A stretch of DNA of 64,000 nt. Source: DATMBF01 sp035559595 (GTDB lineage Bacteria; Bacteroidota; Ignavibacteria; UBA10030). Below the pieces are notes generated by a model. It was given only the letters and a program-made list of their open reading frames with translations, did no database searches and had not been told where the DNA came from. The first letter of the stretch is position 1. The number at the start of each line of letters is the position of its first letter. Positions 45,863 to 53,945 of the stretch are shown one piece after another. The stretch is from assembly GCA_035559595.1 (NCBI GenBank), contig DATMBF010000048.1:170967-234966 (forward strand). Reading direction: 5' to 3'. A program made the position numbers and the translations under genes.

Positions 45863-47140
45863 CTAATCGGCTGTTGGAGTCGCAGGGACTTCCTTAATTT
45901 TGGCATGTTTGATGAGAAATGCAATGAGCTTTTCGCCAAGAAGGCGATCCTTGATTTGCTCCGAGTTCCGGTAATAGTTCTTTAATCTCTCCTTTTCTAT
46001 GCCGATTTTCTCGGATTCCGCCTCCGCCAGTGCTTCAAGCTCCTCTTCATCAACGGTCATCCCTTCAGCGGAGATAATCTCTTCCCGCAGTAACGCCCAC
46101 TTTGATTGATAGACAGCGTATGCCCGGTTCTCTTGAATAAACTTCTCGACGTCGAAGTTCTCCGGTAACCTCTTGTCCTTACTCTGATTCTTAATATCTT
46201 CGATCAATCCCTCTAACACACTTCGCACAAGCGAGTCGGGAACCTGGAAATCGTGCCGGCGTATAATGTCGGCAACGACGGCATTGACAACCTGCCGTCG
46301 GCTCCGCTCGTTCCAATATTCTACCAGATCCTCGCGGATCCTTGCCTTTAACTCTTCGACGGTCTTGATCTTCTCTTTGGTGATCTTCTGGACAAATTCA
46401 TCGGTCAATTCCGGAAGAACCACTTTGTCGATCTTTTTCACTTTGAGCACGGCATTCACCTCATGCTTGTGATCCCCATGCTCATGCTCGAATTCGACGC
46501 GATACTCGCCGCCAACTTCAGCCGACTTCAAGGCATTTCGGAACGGCTCCTCAAGTTGGGGATCGGCGAGATAGAACCGAACGTTCTCCGATTTCTTTCC
46601 GATGATCGGCATTCCGCTTTTGTCAACGTCCTGAAGGTCGAGAGTTACGACATGCTCGAGGTCGGTCACGCTCTGAGCTTCTTGAGTGTTGCTGTTCATT
46701 CTTCTGAGCCGCAGCAGCTCGTTCTCGACATCCTGATCCGTCACGGTATAGATCGGCTTTTCGACCTGGATGCCCTTGTAATCTTTGAGCTGAATCTTCG
46801 GCCGGATATCGTATCGGACTTTGAAGCGGAACTGTTCCCCCCGCTTGTAATCCATATCGACAATGACCGGCTCACCGATAGGTTTGAGCTCCCTTTCCCT
46901 GACGATCTGACGATACAACTCGCTGGCGATCGTATCAAGCGACTCGTGCTCGATCACCTCGCCGTAGAGTTTCTTCACGAGATCAAGCGGAGCTTTGCCT
47001 TTACGAAATCCTTTGATCTCGACCTTCGGCCGGTAATCCCGATACGCTTTTTCGAAATGCGGCCGCAGCTCGTCGGCATTGGCAAGGACCTCAACCTCGC
47101 GCGAAACTTCCGATACTTCATGAATCGTTACTTCCACCAT
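45863..47140 (-). CDS. tig: Trigger factor
   Basis: A 425-residue ribosome-bound chaperone and peptidyl-prolyl isomerase. The start at 47140 is preferred because AAAGGA lies just before it. The ribosome-binding motif GFRKGKAP is present near residue 50, a PPIase-type domain follows (about 150-240), and a long helical C-terminal domain ends with an Ala/Glu/Lys-rich tail. It leads the tig-clpP-clpX run. Confidence 0.96.
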   Translation of the reverse strand: MVEVTIHEVSEVSREVEVLANADELRPHFEKAYRDYRPKVEIKGFRKGKAPLDLVKKLYGEVIEHESLDTIASELYRQIVRERELKPIGEPVIVDMDYKRGEQFRFKVRYDIRPKIQLKDYKGIQVEKPIYTVTDQDVENELLRLRRMNSNTQEAQSVTDLEHVVTLDLQDVDKSGMPIIGKKSENVRFYLADPQLEEPFRNALKSAEVGGEYRVEFEHEHGDHKHEVNAVLKVKKIDKVVLPELTDEFVQKITKEKIKTVEELKARIREDLVEYWNERSRRQVVNAVVADIIRRHDFQVPDSLVRSVLEGLIEDIKNQSKDKRLPENFDVEKFIQENRAYAVYQSKWALLREEIISAEGMTVDEEELEALAEAESEKIGIEKERLKNYYRNSEQIKDRLLGEKLIAFLIKHAKIKEVPATPTAD

Positions 47141-47162
47141 GGTTTCCTTTATGTTCAATGAG

Positions 47163-47244
47163 TGGGTAGGGGGGGAGTCGAACCCCCATGGGTTGCCCCA
47201 CTAGCTCCTAAGGCTAGCGCGTCTGCCAGTTTCGCCACCTACCC
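47163..47244 (-). tRNA. tRNA-Leu (anticodon UAG)
   Basis: The acceptor stem GGGTAGG pairs with CCTACCC, with discriminator A (base 47163, complement). The anticodon stem CTAGC/GCTAG encloses CTTAGGA, giving anticodon TAG (47208-47210). A long variable arm and the T arm GGTTCGACTCC identify tRNA-Leu. CCA is not encoded. It lies 22 bases upstream of tig on the same strand and may be in the same transcript. Confidence 0.95.
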
Positions 47245-47370
47245 AAAATTCAAGAATGTTGTCGGACGAATTTCAGCGCGGCGGCGTGGGTGAGCTGGTC
47301 TGCCGGTTCCGCCGCAACAGCGCGACTTGTCTCGAAGAACTAATGCACCGTTTGGGACAGCTCAAAAGAA

Positions 47371-47402
47371 AAAAATCCTCAAACCACCGGCTTTGAGGAT
47401 TT
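47371..47402 (-). terminator. Terminator-like hairpin with no obvious upstream gene
   Basis: A perfect 11-base-pair stem AAATCCTCAAA / TTTGAGGATTT (47373-47383 and 47392-47402) is followed by a T tract only when read on the minus strand. No minus-strand gene lies to its right before hpnC, so its client is unclear. Confidence 0.55.
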
Positions 47403-47480
47403 CACAAGCGCTGTCAATATAAGAGAAGAATGGTTGAAATGCAAAAAACGGCTCGACGCATGCGCTGCCCACGACTCTCC

Positions 47481-47509
47481 TTGCTTTTGCCAGCCCGTTT
47501 TATCATATT
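47481..47509 (+). promoter_or_regulatory. Possible promoter of hpnCDE
   Basis: TTGCTT and CATATT are 17 bases apart, 39 bases before the likely start at 47549. The match is weak. Confidence 0.3.
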
Positions 47510-47548
47510 CCTCTGCCGTATCCAAATCGATTGAAGCACGTCCAGTCA

Positions 47549-48448
47549 ATGACCCGAAGCCATCATACGGCTCATGTTGAGTCGGCTCCCACTCAACGAG
47601 TCTGGTCTCCCCCCGATGCGTTTCGCTATTGTAAACGATTGGCTTCAAGTCACTACGAGAATTTCCCGGTCGCCTCGCTGCTTGTGCCGAAGGATCGTCG
47701 GAAGTACGTCAACGCCATCTATGCCTTTGCACGTACGGCAGATGACTTCGCCGACGAACCGGGATATACACCCGCCGAGCGCATCGAAGAGCTGAATCAT
47801 TGGGAGATGCAACTCCAGGAATGCTATCGGGGTGAGGCCAGCCATCCGGTCTTTGTCGCTCTCCGGGAGACTGTCCAGCGTTTCGATATCCCGATAGAAC
47901 TGTTTCAGGGACTCCTCCACGCGTTCCGGTCCGACGTTATAAACCACCGGTACGAAACATTTGACGATGTTCTTGAGTATTGCCGTTTCTCTGCAAACCC
48001 TATCGGTCGGCTCGTATTGTTGCTTTTCAACTACAGGAACGAATCGCTCATGCGACTGTCAGATCATATTTGCACCGGGCTTCAACTGGCGAACTTCTGG
48101 CAGGATGTCTCCGTGGATGTCTTGAAAGACCGCCTCTATATCCCGATCGAGGATATGAGGCGCTATGGTGTTGCGGAGGAGGAGATCCTCGCAGGGAAAG
48201 CTTCGATCGCCTTTCGTGACATGATGGAGATGGAAGTAGAACGAACGGAAGAATTCTTTGTGCGGGGAGAACCCCTTCTTAACGAGGTCGGCCGAGATCT
48301 TATGATGGAACTCAAGCTTACACTCGCCGGCGGAAGAGCAATCCTGAAAAAGATCGGCGACCTTGACTATGATGTCCTCACAAAGCGACCGACGCTCACT
48401 CTCTGGAATAAGGTCGGTCTTCTTGTTCGATCGTTTCTGACACAATGA
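47549..48448 (+). CDS. hpnC: Squalene-pathway synthase HpnC
   Basis: About 299 residues from the ATG at 47549 (a TTG at 47531 would add six). It is a squalene/phytoene-synthase-fold protein: YAFARTADDFADE holds the first aspartate-rich metal site, LQLANFWQDVSVDVLKDRLYIP the second. HpnC acts with HpnD and HpnE in the three-step route from farnesyl diphosphate to squalene (HpnC releases hydroxysqualene from presqualene diphosphate). hpnD overlaps its stop by four bases. Confidence 0.93.
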   Translation: MTRSHHTAHVESAPTQRVWSPPDAFRYCKRLASSHYENFPVASLLVPKDRRKYVNAIYAFARTADDFADEPGYTPAERIEELNHWEMQLQECYRGEASHPVFVALRETVQRFDIPIELFQGLLHAFRSDVINHRYETFDDVLEYCRFSANPIGRLVLLLFNYRNESLMRLSDHICTGLQLANFWQDVSVDVLKDRLYIPIEDMRRYGVAEEEILAGKASIAFRDMMEMEVERTEEFFVRGEPLLNEVGRDLMMELKLTLAGGRAILKKIGDLDYDVLTKRPTLTLWNKVGLLVRSFLTQ

Positions 48449-49353
48449 CATTCCTTGCCGTCCATACTACAGTATCCGATCCTTTCGTCAATAGTCCGCT
48501 TGCTCAAAACAAGGTGAGTAATTTCTATTACTCGTTCCTGTTTCTTCCCAAGCCCAAGCGCGAGGCAATTGAGACCATCTACGCCTTTTGCCGTCAATCG
48601 GACGATATCGTCGACGGGGGGAGGAGCGTGCGCGAAAAGCGGCAGCATTTACGACAATGGGCGGACGAACTGGAGAAGTCCCTTTACGGTGTCTCTCGCA
48701 TTCCGATTTTAAACAAACTCAGCGCGGTCATCAAACGGTTTAACATCCCGTTGCATCACTTCTACGATTTATTGAAGGGGATGGAAATGGATCTTCGCAA
48801 ACGTCGATACAAGACATGGTCCGAACTGGAGCAATACTGCTACCGCGCCGCGTCGACGGTCGGTTTGATCTCTGCTGAGGTCTTCGGCTACAAACATCCC
48901 GACACACGGCAGTATGCGATCAATCTCGGTATTGCACTTCAGCTCACGAACATTTTGCGTGACATCAGGGCCGATGCGAAGAAGGGGAGAATCTATCTTC
49001 CTGAAGAGGACCTGAAGCGGTTTGGATACACGGAAGAAGAATTGATGCGAGCCGTCTACAATGAGCGATTCGTTGCGCTGATGAAATTCGAGGCAGATCG
49101 TGCGCGATCGTACTTCCTCAAAGCGAAATCTTTCCTTCACGAAGAAGACAAGCCGTTCATGTACGCCGCACGAACGATGGGCTTGATCTACTTTCAGTTG
49201 CTGCGACGTATCGAGGCCGTCAACTACGATGTGTTCTCAAACCGTATCCGAATTCCCTCCGTTCTCAAGATGCTTGTCGCGGTTGCGTTCCGGATTCGCC
49301 AGCATGTTCCGACTCCTCTCGTGCGTTCACTGACGCGCCAGCTTCCTATCTAA
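48445..49353 (+). CDS. hpnD: Presqualene diphosphate synthase HpnD
   Basis: A 302-residue trans-isoprenyl synthase condensing two farnesyl diphosphates to presqualene diphosphate. IYAFCRQSDDIVDGG carries the first metal-binding motif and QLTNILRDIRADAKKGRIYL the second. It overlaps hpnC by four bases and hpnE begins at the next base after its stop, so all three are co-transcribed. Confidence 0.94.
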   Translation: MTFLAVHTTVSDPFVNSPLAQNKVSNFYYSFLFLPKPKREAIETIYAFCRQSDDIVDGGRSVREKRQHLRQWADELEKSLYGVSRIPILNKLSAVIKRFNIPLHHFYDLLKGMEMDLRKRRYKTWSELEQYCYRAASTVGLISAEVFGYKHPDTRQYAINLGIALQLTNILRDIRADAKKGRIYLPEEDLKRFGYTEEELMRAVYNERFVALMKFEADRARSYFLKAKSFLHEEDKPFMYAARTMGLIYFQLLRRIEAVNYDVFSNRIRIPSVLKMLVAVAFRIRQHVPTPLVRSLTRQLPI

Positions 49354-50784
49354 ATGAACTACGATGTCCTCGTCATGGGCGGCGGACTGAGTGGACTGTC
49401 CGCGGCAGTGGAGCTTTCTCATGCCGGCAAAAAGGTTCTCCTACTTGAACAGAAGCCTCACCTTGGCGGTCGTGCCTATTCGTTTGTCGATAGGACGACT
49501 GGCGATGTTGTGGACAACGGTCAACACCTGCTGATGGGATGCTACCATGCCACACGGCGATATCTCGACATCATCGGCTCTGCACACCTCGCGATCCTTC
49601 AACCTCAGTTGCATATCGATTTTCTTCGTCCGGCAAAAGAGAAGGTAACACTGCATTGTCCAAACCTTCCAGCGCCTCTTCACGTTCTTGTTGGACTGAT
49701 AAACTTAAACAGCCTTCCTGCAACACACCGCCTCAAGCTGTTGAATGTGGGAAGGGCGCTAGTACTCGGAACAAAGGAAGATACACTTGCCGGACTCACC
49801 GTCGATCAATGGCTTCGGAGTCTGGGACAGACAGAGGAGGCGAGGAAGTATCTTTGGGACATCATTGCCATCGGTACGCTGAATGACGATCCGAAGACCG
49901 TGTCGGCTTTGCTGTTCTACCGGGTTTTGAAGGCAGCATTTCTGGGCAAGCGGGAGAATTCGAGTCTCTTGGTCCCGAGAGTCGGACTCAGCGATCTCTT
50001 CGTTGAGCCGGCGGTGGAATTCTTGAAGGAGAGAGGCTCAGAGGTGCTGACCGGACATGAGGTAGAGGGAATTGGAATTCGAGGGAGAAGGGTAGAGTAC
50101 GTTCAGTCAGGACGCAGGCGATACAAAGCATCCTCATACATAAGCGCTGTACCGTACTTTGCGTTGGAGAAGCTGGTTGGTCGGTCGGGCAACGTAGTCT
50201 CTTTGGAATTCGATCATTTTGAATCGTCTCCAATTCTCACGATTCATTTATGGTTCGATAAGGAGGTAATGGAGGAGGAATTTGCGGCGGTGCTGGATTG
50301 TCGAATTCAGTGGGTGTTTAATAGGACAAGGATGGTGCAACGGCGTGATGGGGGAGAGGTTAGAGGTCAGAAGTCAGGGATCGGAGGTCGGCTACTCCGC
50401 CGAGGCCATGTTGTGGCGCAGGCGGAAGGTCAAAGGGTCGCTGGTGGAGGTCAGTATTTGGCTATTGTCATCAGCGGAGCGAAGGAGTATCTCGATTGGT
50501 CGAAGGAAAAGCTGGTGGGACTTGCAATGAAGGAGCTCCGTGAGCTTCTTCCGGGGGCGCGTTTAGCAAAAGTTCTTCATTCGCTTGTCGTCAAAGAGAA
50601 GCGTGCAACGTTTTCCCCGAAGCCGCATGTGGAGCAATTCCGGCCTCAGGCTGACATCGGATTCGAGAATCTCTTTCTTGCCGGCGACTGGACAGATACG
50701 GGCTATCCGGCCACCATCGAAGGGGCGGTGATGAGCGGGAAGAGGGCGGCTGATGCGTGTCTGGACCGTGACTTGAAGGATTAA
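49354..50784 (+). CDS. hpnE: Hydroxysqualene dehydroxylase HpnE, with in-frame repeat insertion
   Basis: A 476-residue FAD-dependent amine-oxidase/desaturase-fold protein that reduces hydroxysqualene to squalene. MNYDVLVMGGGLSGLSAAVE binds FAD, then EQKPHLGGRAYSF, DNGQHLLMGCY, and the C-terminal LFLAGDWTDTGYPATIEGAV is diagnostic. Between WVFNRTRMVQ and GQYLAIVISGA there is an unusual basic, Gly-rich stretch of about 34 residues (about 330-363) encoded by short G/A-rich repeats (see the repeat entry). The frame is intact, so the enzyme may still work. Squalene could feed hopanoids or carotenoids, but no cyclase is in the window. Confidence 0.92.
   Translation: MNYDVLVMGGGLSGLSAAVELSHAGKKVLLLEQKPHLGGRAYSFVDRTTGDVVDNGQHLLMGCYHATRRYLDIIGSAHLAILQPQLHIDFLRPAKEKVTLHCPNLPAPLHVLVGLINLNSLPATHRLKLLNVGRALVLGTKEDTLAGLTVDQWLRSLGQTEEARKYLWDIIAIGTLNDDPKTVSALLFYRVLKAAFLGKRENSSLLVPRVGLSDLFVEPAVEFLKERGSEVLTGHEVEGIGIRGRRVEYVQSGRRRYKASSYISAVPYFALEKLVGRSGNVVSLEFDHFESSPILTIHLWFDKEVMEEEFAAVLDCRIQWVFNRTRMVQRRDGGEVRGQKSGIGGRLLRRGHVVAQAEGQRVAGGGQYLAIVISGAKEYLDWSKEKLVGLAMKELRELLPGARLAKVLHSLVVKEKRATFSPKPHVEQFRPQADIGFENLFLAGDWTDTGYPATIEGAVMSGKRAADACLDRDLKD
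50349..50453 (+). repeat. Short-repeat insertion inside hpnE
   Basis: Bases 50359-50393 contain seven-base units such as AGGTTAG, AGGTCAG, AAGTCAG and AGGTCGG, followed by an inverted pair TCCGCC...GGCGGA and more GGTCA units up to 50453. The length keeps the reading frame. The composition differs from the rest of the gene. Confidence 0.7.
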
Positions 50785-50834
50785 AGGATTGCATGATGGT
50801 AGATGACGGTCTTTCTCCCATCATTCCAATCTTT
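50783..50834. terminator. Hairpin between convergent hpnE and priA
   Basis: Arms at 50783-50799 and 50818-50834 are near-complementary over 17 bases with one bulge, enclosing 18 bases. The left arm is made of 8-base units like those in the arrays (TGAAGGAT, TAAAGGAT, TGCATGAT). The hpnE stop codon lies at its edge. It could end transcription in both directions, although no long T tract is present. Confidence 0.5.
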
Positions 50835-50840
50835 CCGCAC

Positions 50841-53360
50841 TTACATCATCCCCACAGGGTCAACATCAATCGCCATCTGAACCGCACGGTTCTTGCCTAA
50901 CGCCGATCGCGCATACCACTGCTTGGCGCTCGTCAGCGCTGAACGCAGTCGCGCGCCCCCCGGATCGGTCTTCTTTAATCCTTTTATTACAACGTGCTTT
51001 CGAAATTGACCGCGGATTCTCGGAATCGCCGCATCGGCCGGTCCCAACACGATCAGGTGCTCCTTGTACTTGTCATCGAGCAAGAAGCTGGCAAATTTCT
51101 TTGCATGGTGGTGAATCTCTTCCTCATGTTGTCCCTTGAATTCAACAAGCACGAGTCGGGAAAACGGGGGATAGTCGAGCTCCTTCCGATATTCTAATTC
51201 TTCTTTATAGAAGCCCGGGAAATCATGAGAGACCACATGCTTCAGACTGTAATGGTCCGGCTGAAGCGTCTGAATGATGACCTCACCCGAGAGCGTGCTT
51301 CTGCCGGCTCGACCTGCGACCTGAGTGAGAAGCTGAAACGTCCGTTCCGACGCGCGGAAATCAGGCAACAGCATCTGCGTATCGGCAGAGATTACTCCCA
51401 CCAGTGTCACTCGCGGAAAGTCCAATCCCTTTGCCACCATTTGCGTTCCCAAAAGAATATCCGCCTCACCGCGTGCAAACTGTTGTAGCATCCGGTCGTG
51501 CGATCCTTTTCTGCCGGTCGTGTCGAGATCCATTCGAACAATCGTTGCTTTGGGAAAAAGCTGTGACAGCTCTTCTTCAACCTGCTGTGTTCCAAAAGCG
51601 TAGAGCCGTAACTCAACGCTTTGACAATTCGGACACACTGTCGGTGGTTTTTTCACAAAGCCGCAGTAGTGGCACCGTAAGTGCTTCTTGACGGCGTGGA
51701 ACGTGAGCGTTACATCACAACGATCGCATTTCTCGACATGTCCGCAGTCGAAGCATTCCATCACGTGCGAGAATCCGCGCCGGTTCTGTAACAGGATCAC
51801 GCCTTCCTTCTTCTCCAGTCGCTCGGCGATATGGTCTTGGAGAAGTTTTGAGATCGAAGATGTGGGAAGTCGCTTTGGAAACGAGATCCCCTTTTCCTGG
51901 ACCGCTTTCTTCGTTTCCTCATATCGCCGCACGCGCTCTTTTGTCATATCGACGACTTCAATGCGCGGAAGTTGAGCACCATCGACCCTTTCTGGAAGTT
52001 CGAGCAGCGTGTATTTCCCTGTTTGTACGTTTGCATAGCTCTCGGCCGACGGCGTCGCGGAGCCAAGGATGACAACGGCACCGATGTCGTTTGCCCGCTT
52101 GATAGCGACATCGCGGGCATGATAGCGGGGAGTTGCATCGAACTGTTTATAGCTTGCCTCGTGCTCTTCATCCACGACAATTAGTCCAAGCGAAGGCAAC
52201 GGGGCAAAGACTGCCGAGCGTGGACCGATAACGATCCGGATCTTTCCATCGCGCGCGAGGCGCCAAGTGTCGTACCGCTCTCCCGCGGACATCTGACTAT
52301 GAAAAACCGCCACATCATCGCCAAAATGCGATTTGAATCTTCGAACGATCTGCGGCGTCAAGGAAATCTCCGGCACGAGAACAATGGCGGTTTTGCCTGC
52401 GGGCAGAATCTTTCGGATAACCTCGATATACACTTGAGTCTTCCCACTTCCGGTGATGCCGTGGAGAAGAAACGTGCGGTACTGGCCTTTTTCTACGACG
52501 GCAGAGATTTCATCGAGCGCTTTTTTTTGATAAGCATTTAAGGTAATGGTGGGGGGAGCTTCAAGATTATCAAACGCAAACGTTCGAATTACCTCGCGCG
52601 CGGAAATCTCGATCAACCCCTTCTTTCGTAACGTCTCGGCGATGGAGAGCGATGCTTGGGCTTTCTTCAAGACGGCGCTGAGTTGAGATTCGCTCAATGC
52701 CTCGCGCAAGATCTTTTCCTGTTTTTCGGTGAGGTTTGTTTCTTTACCATGTTCAAGCGCTTTTCGCCCTTCGTCCTTAACGATAATGATCTTTTCCGTT
52801 TTGGTTCTCGGCTGAGAAGGTCTTTCGTCCTCAATGGCGATCCATCCTCGTTCCGAAAGCTCATGAAGCAGACTGTAGATGCTTTTCGTGTTTGTACTTC
52901 GCTGAAGCTGAGAAATTGTTAGCGATTTGCGTTCTGCGAGCAGATTGATGACAGCCCTCTGTTTTTTTGCAGTCGGTTTAAGATTGCTGAGAATTGATTC
53001 CGTGTCGGGTACACTCAATCGCACTATTCGCTTGCTCTCACTTGCCATTCCTTGTGGGACTGCGGTTTTGAGAACTTCTCCCCACGGTGCGAGATAGTAT
53101 TCGGCGATCCAGTGAGTCAGACTAAGCATTTCGGCCGAAAACGTCGGCTTCCGGTCGAGAACATCACGAATGGGCTTTATGCCCGGGACCGTCGATCGGT
53201 CAGAAAGCGAAACGATGACGCCGGTAAGCGATGTTCTTCCGAAAGGCACAAGAACCCGGCAGCCGGGTTTCGCAGCTGCGTGAAGATCCGGCGGGACGAG
53301 GTAGGTGAACGTCTGATCGAGTGGCACGGGAAGAGCGATATCGGCGAAGAGGGTGGACAT
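50841..53360 (-). CDS. priA: Primosomal replication restart helicase PriA
   Basis: 839 residues from the ATG at 53360; eight further codons upstream lie inside a repeat array and are probably not used. The N-terminal DNA-binding domain (ALPVPLDQTFTYLVP) is followed by a superfamily-2 helicase with Walker A HGITGSGKT near 298, VVDEEHEASYK near 395, and the zinc-binding region (about 540-590: CFDCGHVEKCDRCDVTL, RCHYCGF, CPNCQS, eight cysteines in pairs). QMVAKGLDFPRVTLVGV and QVAGRAGRS are helicase motifs V and VI. It reloads DnaB at collapsed forks. It follows the four-helix-bundle gene on the same strand. Confidence 0.95.
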   Translation of the reverse strand: MSTLFADIALPVPLDQTFTYLVPPDLHAAAKPGCRVLVPFGRTSLTGVIVSLSDRSTVPGIKPIRDVLDRKPTFSAEMLSLTHWIAEYYLAPWGEVLKTAVPQGMASESKRIVRLSVPDTESILSNLKPTAKKQRAVINLLAERKSLTISQLQRSTNTKSIYSLLHELSERGWIAIEDERPSQPRTKTEKIIIVKDEGRKALEHGKETNLTEKQEKILREALSESQLSAVLKKAQASLSIAETLRKKGLIEISAREVIRTFAFDNLEAPPTITLNAYQKKALDEISAVVEKGQYRTFLLHGITGSGKTQVYIEVIRKILPAGKTAIVLVPEISLTPQIVRRFKSHFGDDVAVFHSQMSAGERYDTWRLARDGKIRIVIGPRSAVFAPLPSLGLIVVDEEHEASYKQFDATPRYHARDVAIKRANDIGAVVILGSATPSAESYANVQTGKYTLLELPERVDGAQLPRIEVVDMTKERVRRYEETKKAVQEKGISFPKRLPTSSISKLLQDHIAERLEKKEGVILLQNRRGFSHVMECFDCGHVEKCDRCDVTLTFHAVKKHLRCHYCGFVKKPPTVCPNCQSVELRLYAFGTQQVEEELSQLFPKATIVRMDLDTTGRKGSHDRMLQQFARGEADILLGTQMVAKGLDFPRVTLVGVISADTQMLLPDFRASERTFQLLTQVAGRAGRSTLSGEVIIQTLQPDHYSLKHVVSHDFPGFYKEELEYRKELDYPPFSRLVLVEFKGQHEEEIHHHAKKFASFLLDDKYKEHLIVLGPADAAIPRIRGQFRKHVVIKGLKKTDPGGARLRSALTSAKQWYARSALGKNRAVQMAIDVDPVGMM

Positions 53361-53498
53361 TGAAGGATTGGGGGATTGAGACATTTGAATTGGGTCATTG
53401 GGCCATTGGGTGATTGGGTCATTGGGCCATCGGGTGATTGGTCATTGGGTCATTGGGAGATTGGGTCATTGAGTCATTGGGAGATTGAGTCAGTGAGA
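53361..53498. repeat. Left array of the bracketed element, 8-bp unit TGGGTCAT
   Basis: About 17 units of eight bases (TGGGTCAT, TGGGCCAT, TGGGTGAT, TGGGAGAT, TGAGTCAT, with a few 6- to 7-base units) fill the space between the four-helix-bundle gene and priA. It supplies an in-frame ATG upstream of the priA start. On the opposite strand its unit matches the right array. Confidence 0.93.
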
Positions 53499-53858
53499 TG
53501 GTTTTTTCCCTTTTGCGGTTCTTTGGGAGGCAGCAAAGATTGCAAGAAGTTCATTTGCCTCCCTCAAAAGGTCGTCAATCTTTGCTTTCGGCACAACGTG
53601 GGTGTCCTCAAGGAGTTCTAACCACAACACCGTTTCATCTGCTTCTTCAACAACTGTACCGATTTTCGAAATGAATTCAGCCTTCGATCGTGCCCTGCAT
53701 GCCGCTCGATAATTCGCAGCGACTGAAGTTCCTGATCGCAACAATTGTCGTCCCATTAATCGTGCTTCGTCTGTTCGAGGGAGGGTCCGGTACAATTGAA
53801 CAATCCTCATCGCGAATTGCTTCGACCGGTTTCTCAGAACCTCTGGCTGACTTGACAT
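53490..53858 (-). CDS. Four-helix-bundle protein (23S rRNA intervening-sequence/Avd-like family)
   Basis: 122 residues from the ATG at 53858, preferred because AAAGGGGG lies upstream; an ATG at 53888 would add ten. The sequence forms four amphipathic helices: FAMRIVQLYRTLP, then LMGRQLLRSGTSVAANYRAA, then RSKAEFISKIGTVVEEADET, then KIDDLLREANELLAIFAAS. LLRSGTSVAANYRAACRARS and EADETVLWLELL are family signatures of S23/IVP proteins, which form pentamers and are related in fold to Avd, the accessory protein of diversity-generating retroelements. Members occur inside 23S rRNA intervening sequences and as free genes. Here it is bracketed by two inverted 8-bp arrays, between larC and priA. The function is unknown; RNA or nucleic-acid binding is suspected. 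Confidence 0.9.
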   Translation of the reverse strand: MSSQPEVLRNRSKQFAMRIVQLYRTLPRTDEARLMGRQLLRSGTSVAANYRAACRARSKAEFISKIGTVVEEADETVLWLELLEDTHVVPKAKIDDLLREANELLAIFAASQRTAKGKKPSH

Positions 53859-53882
53859 ATTTAACCCCCTTTCACGTAAATG

Positions 53883-53945
53883 ATTCAATCACTCAATCAC
53901 CCAATCACCCGATCACCCAATCACTCAATCACCATTCACTCAATC
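53883..53945. repeat. Right array of the bracketed element, 8-bp unit ATCACCCA
   Basis: About seven units (ATCACTCA, ATCACCCA, ATCACCCG) lie upstream of the four-helix-bundle gene. The unit is the reverse complement of TGGGTGAT, so the array is inverted relative to the left one. It contains the larC stop codon and last codons. CCAATCACCCGAT (53901-53913) is an exact complement of 53429-53441. Confidence 0.93.

Larger units (their letters stand above)
47245..47548. other. Intergenic region between tRNA-Leu and hpnC
   Basis: No gene is supported. It holds a hairpin at 47373-47402 and a possible promoter at 47481-47509 for the hpn genes. The rest, including a GC-rich stretch after the tRNA, shows nothing I can name. 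Confidence 0.5.

Noticed and set aside
50330..50460. Frameshift or pseudogene in hpnE
   Set aside because: The frame is continuous and the conserved C-terminal GDWTDTGYPATIEGA follows in the same frame.
53361..53498. Possible CRISPR array
   Set aside because: Same reason: contiguous 8-bp units without spacers.
53490..53858. Diversity-generating retroelement
   Set aside because: The protein fold is Avd-like, but no reverse transcriptase, template repeat or variable target gene is present in the window.
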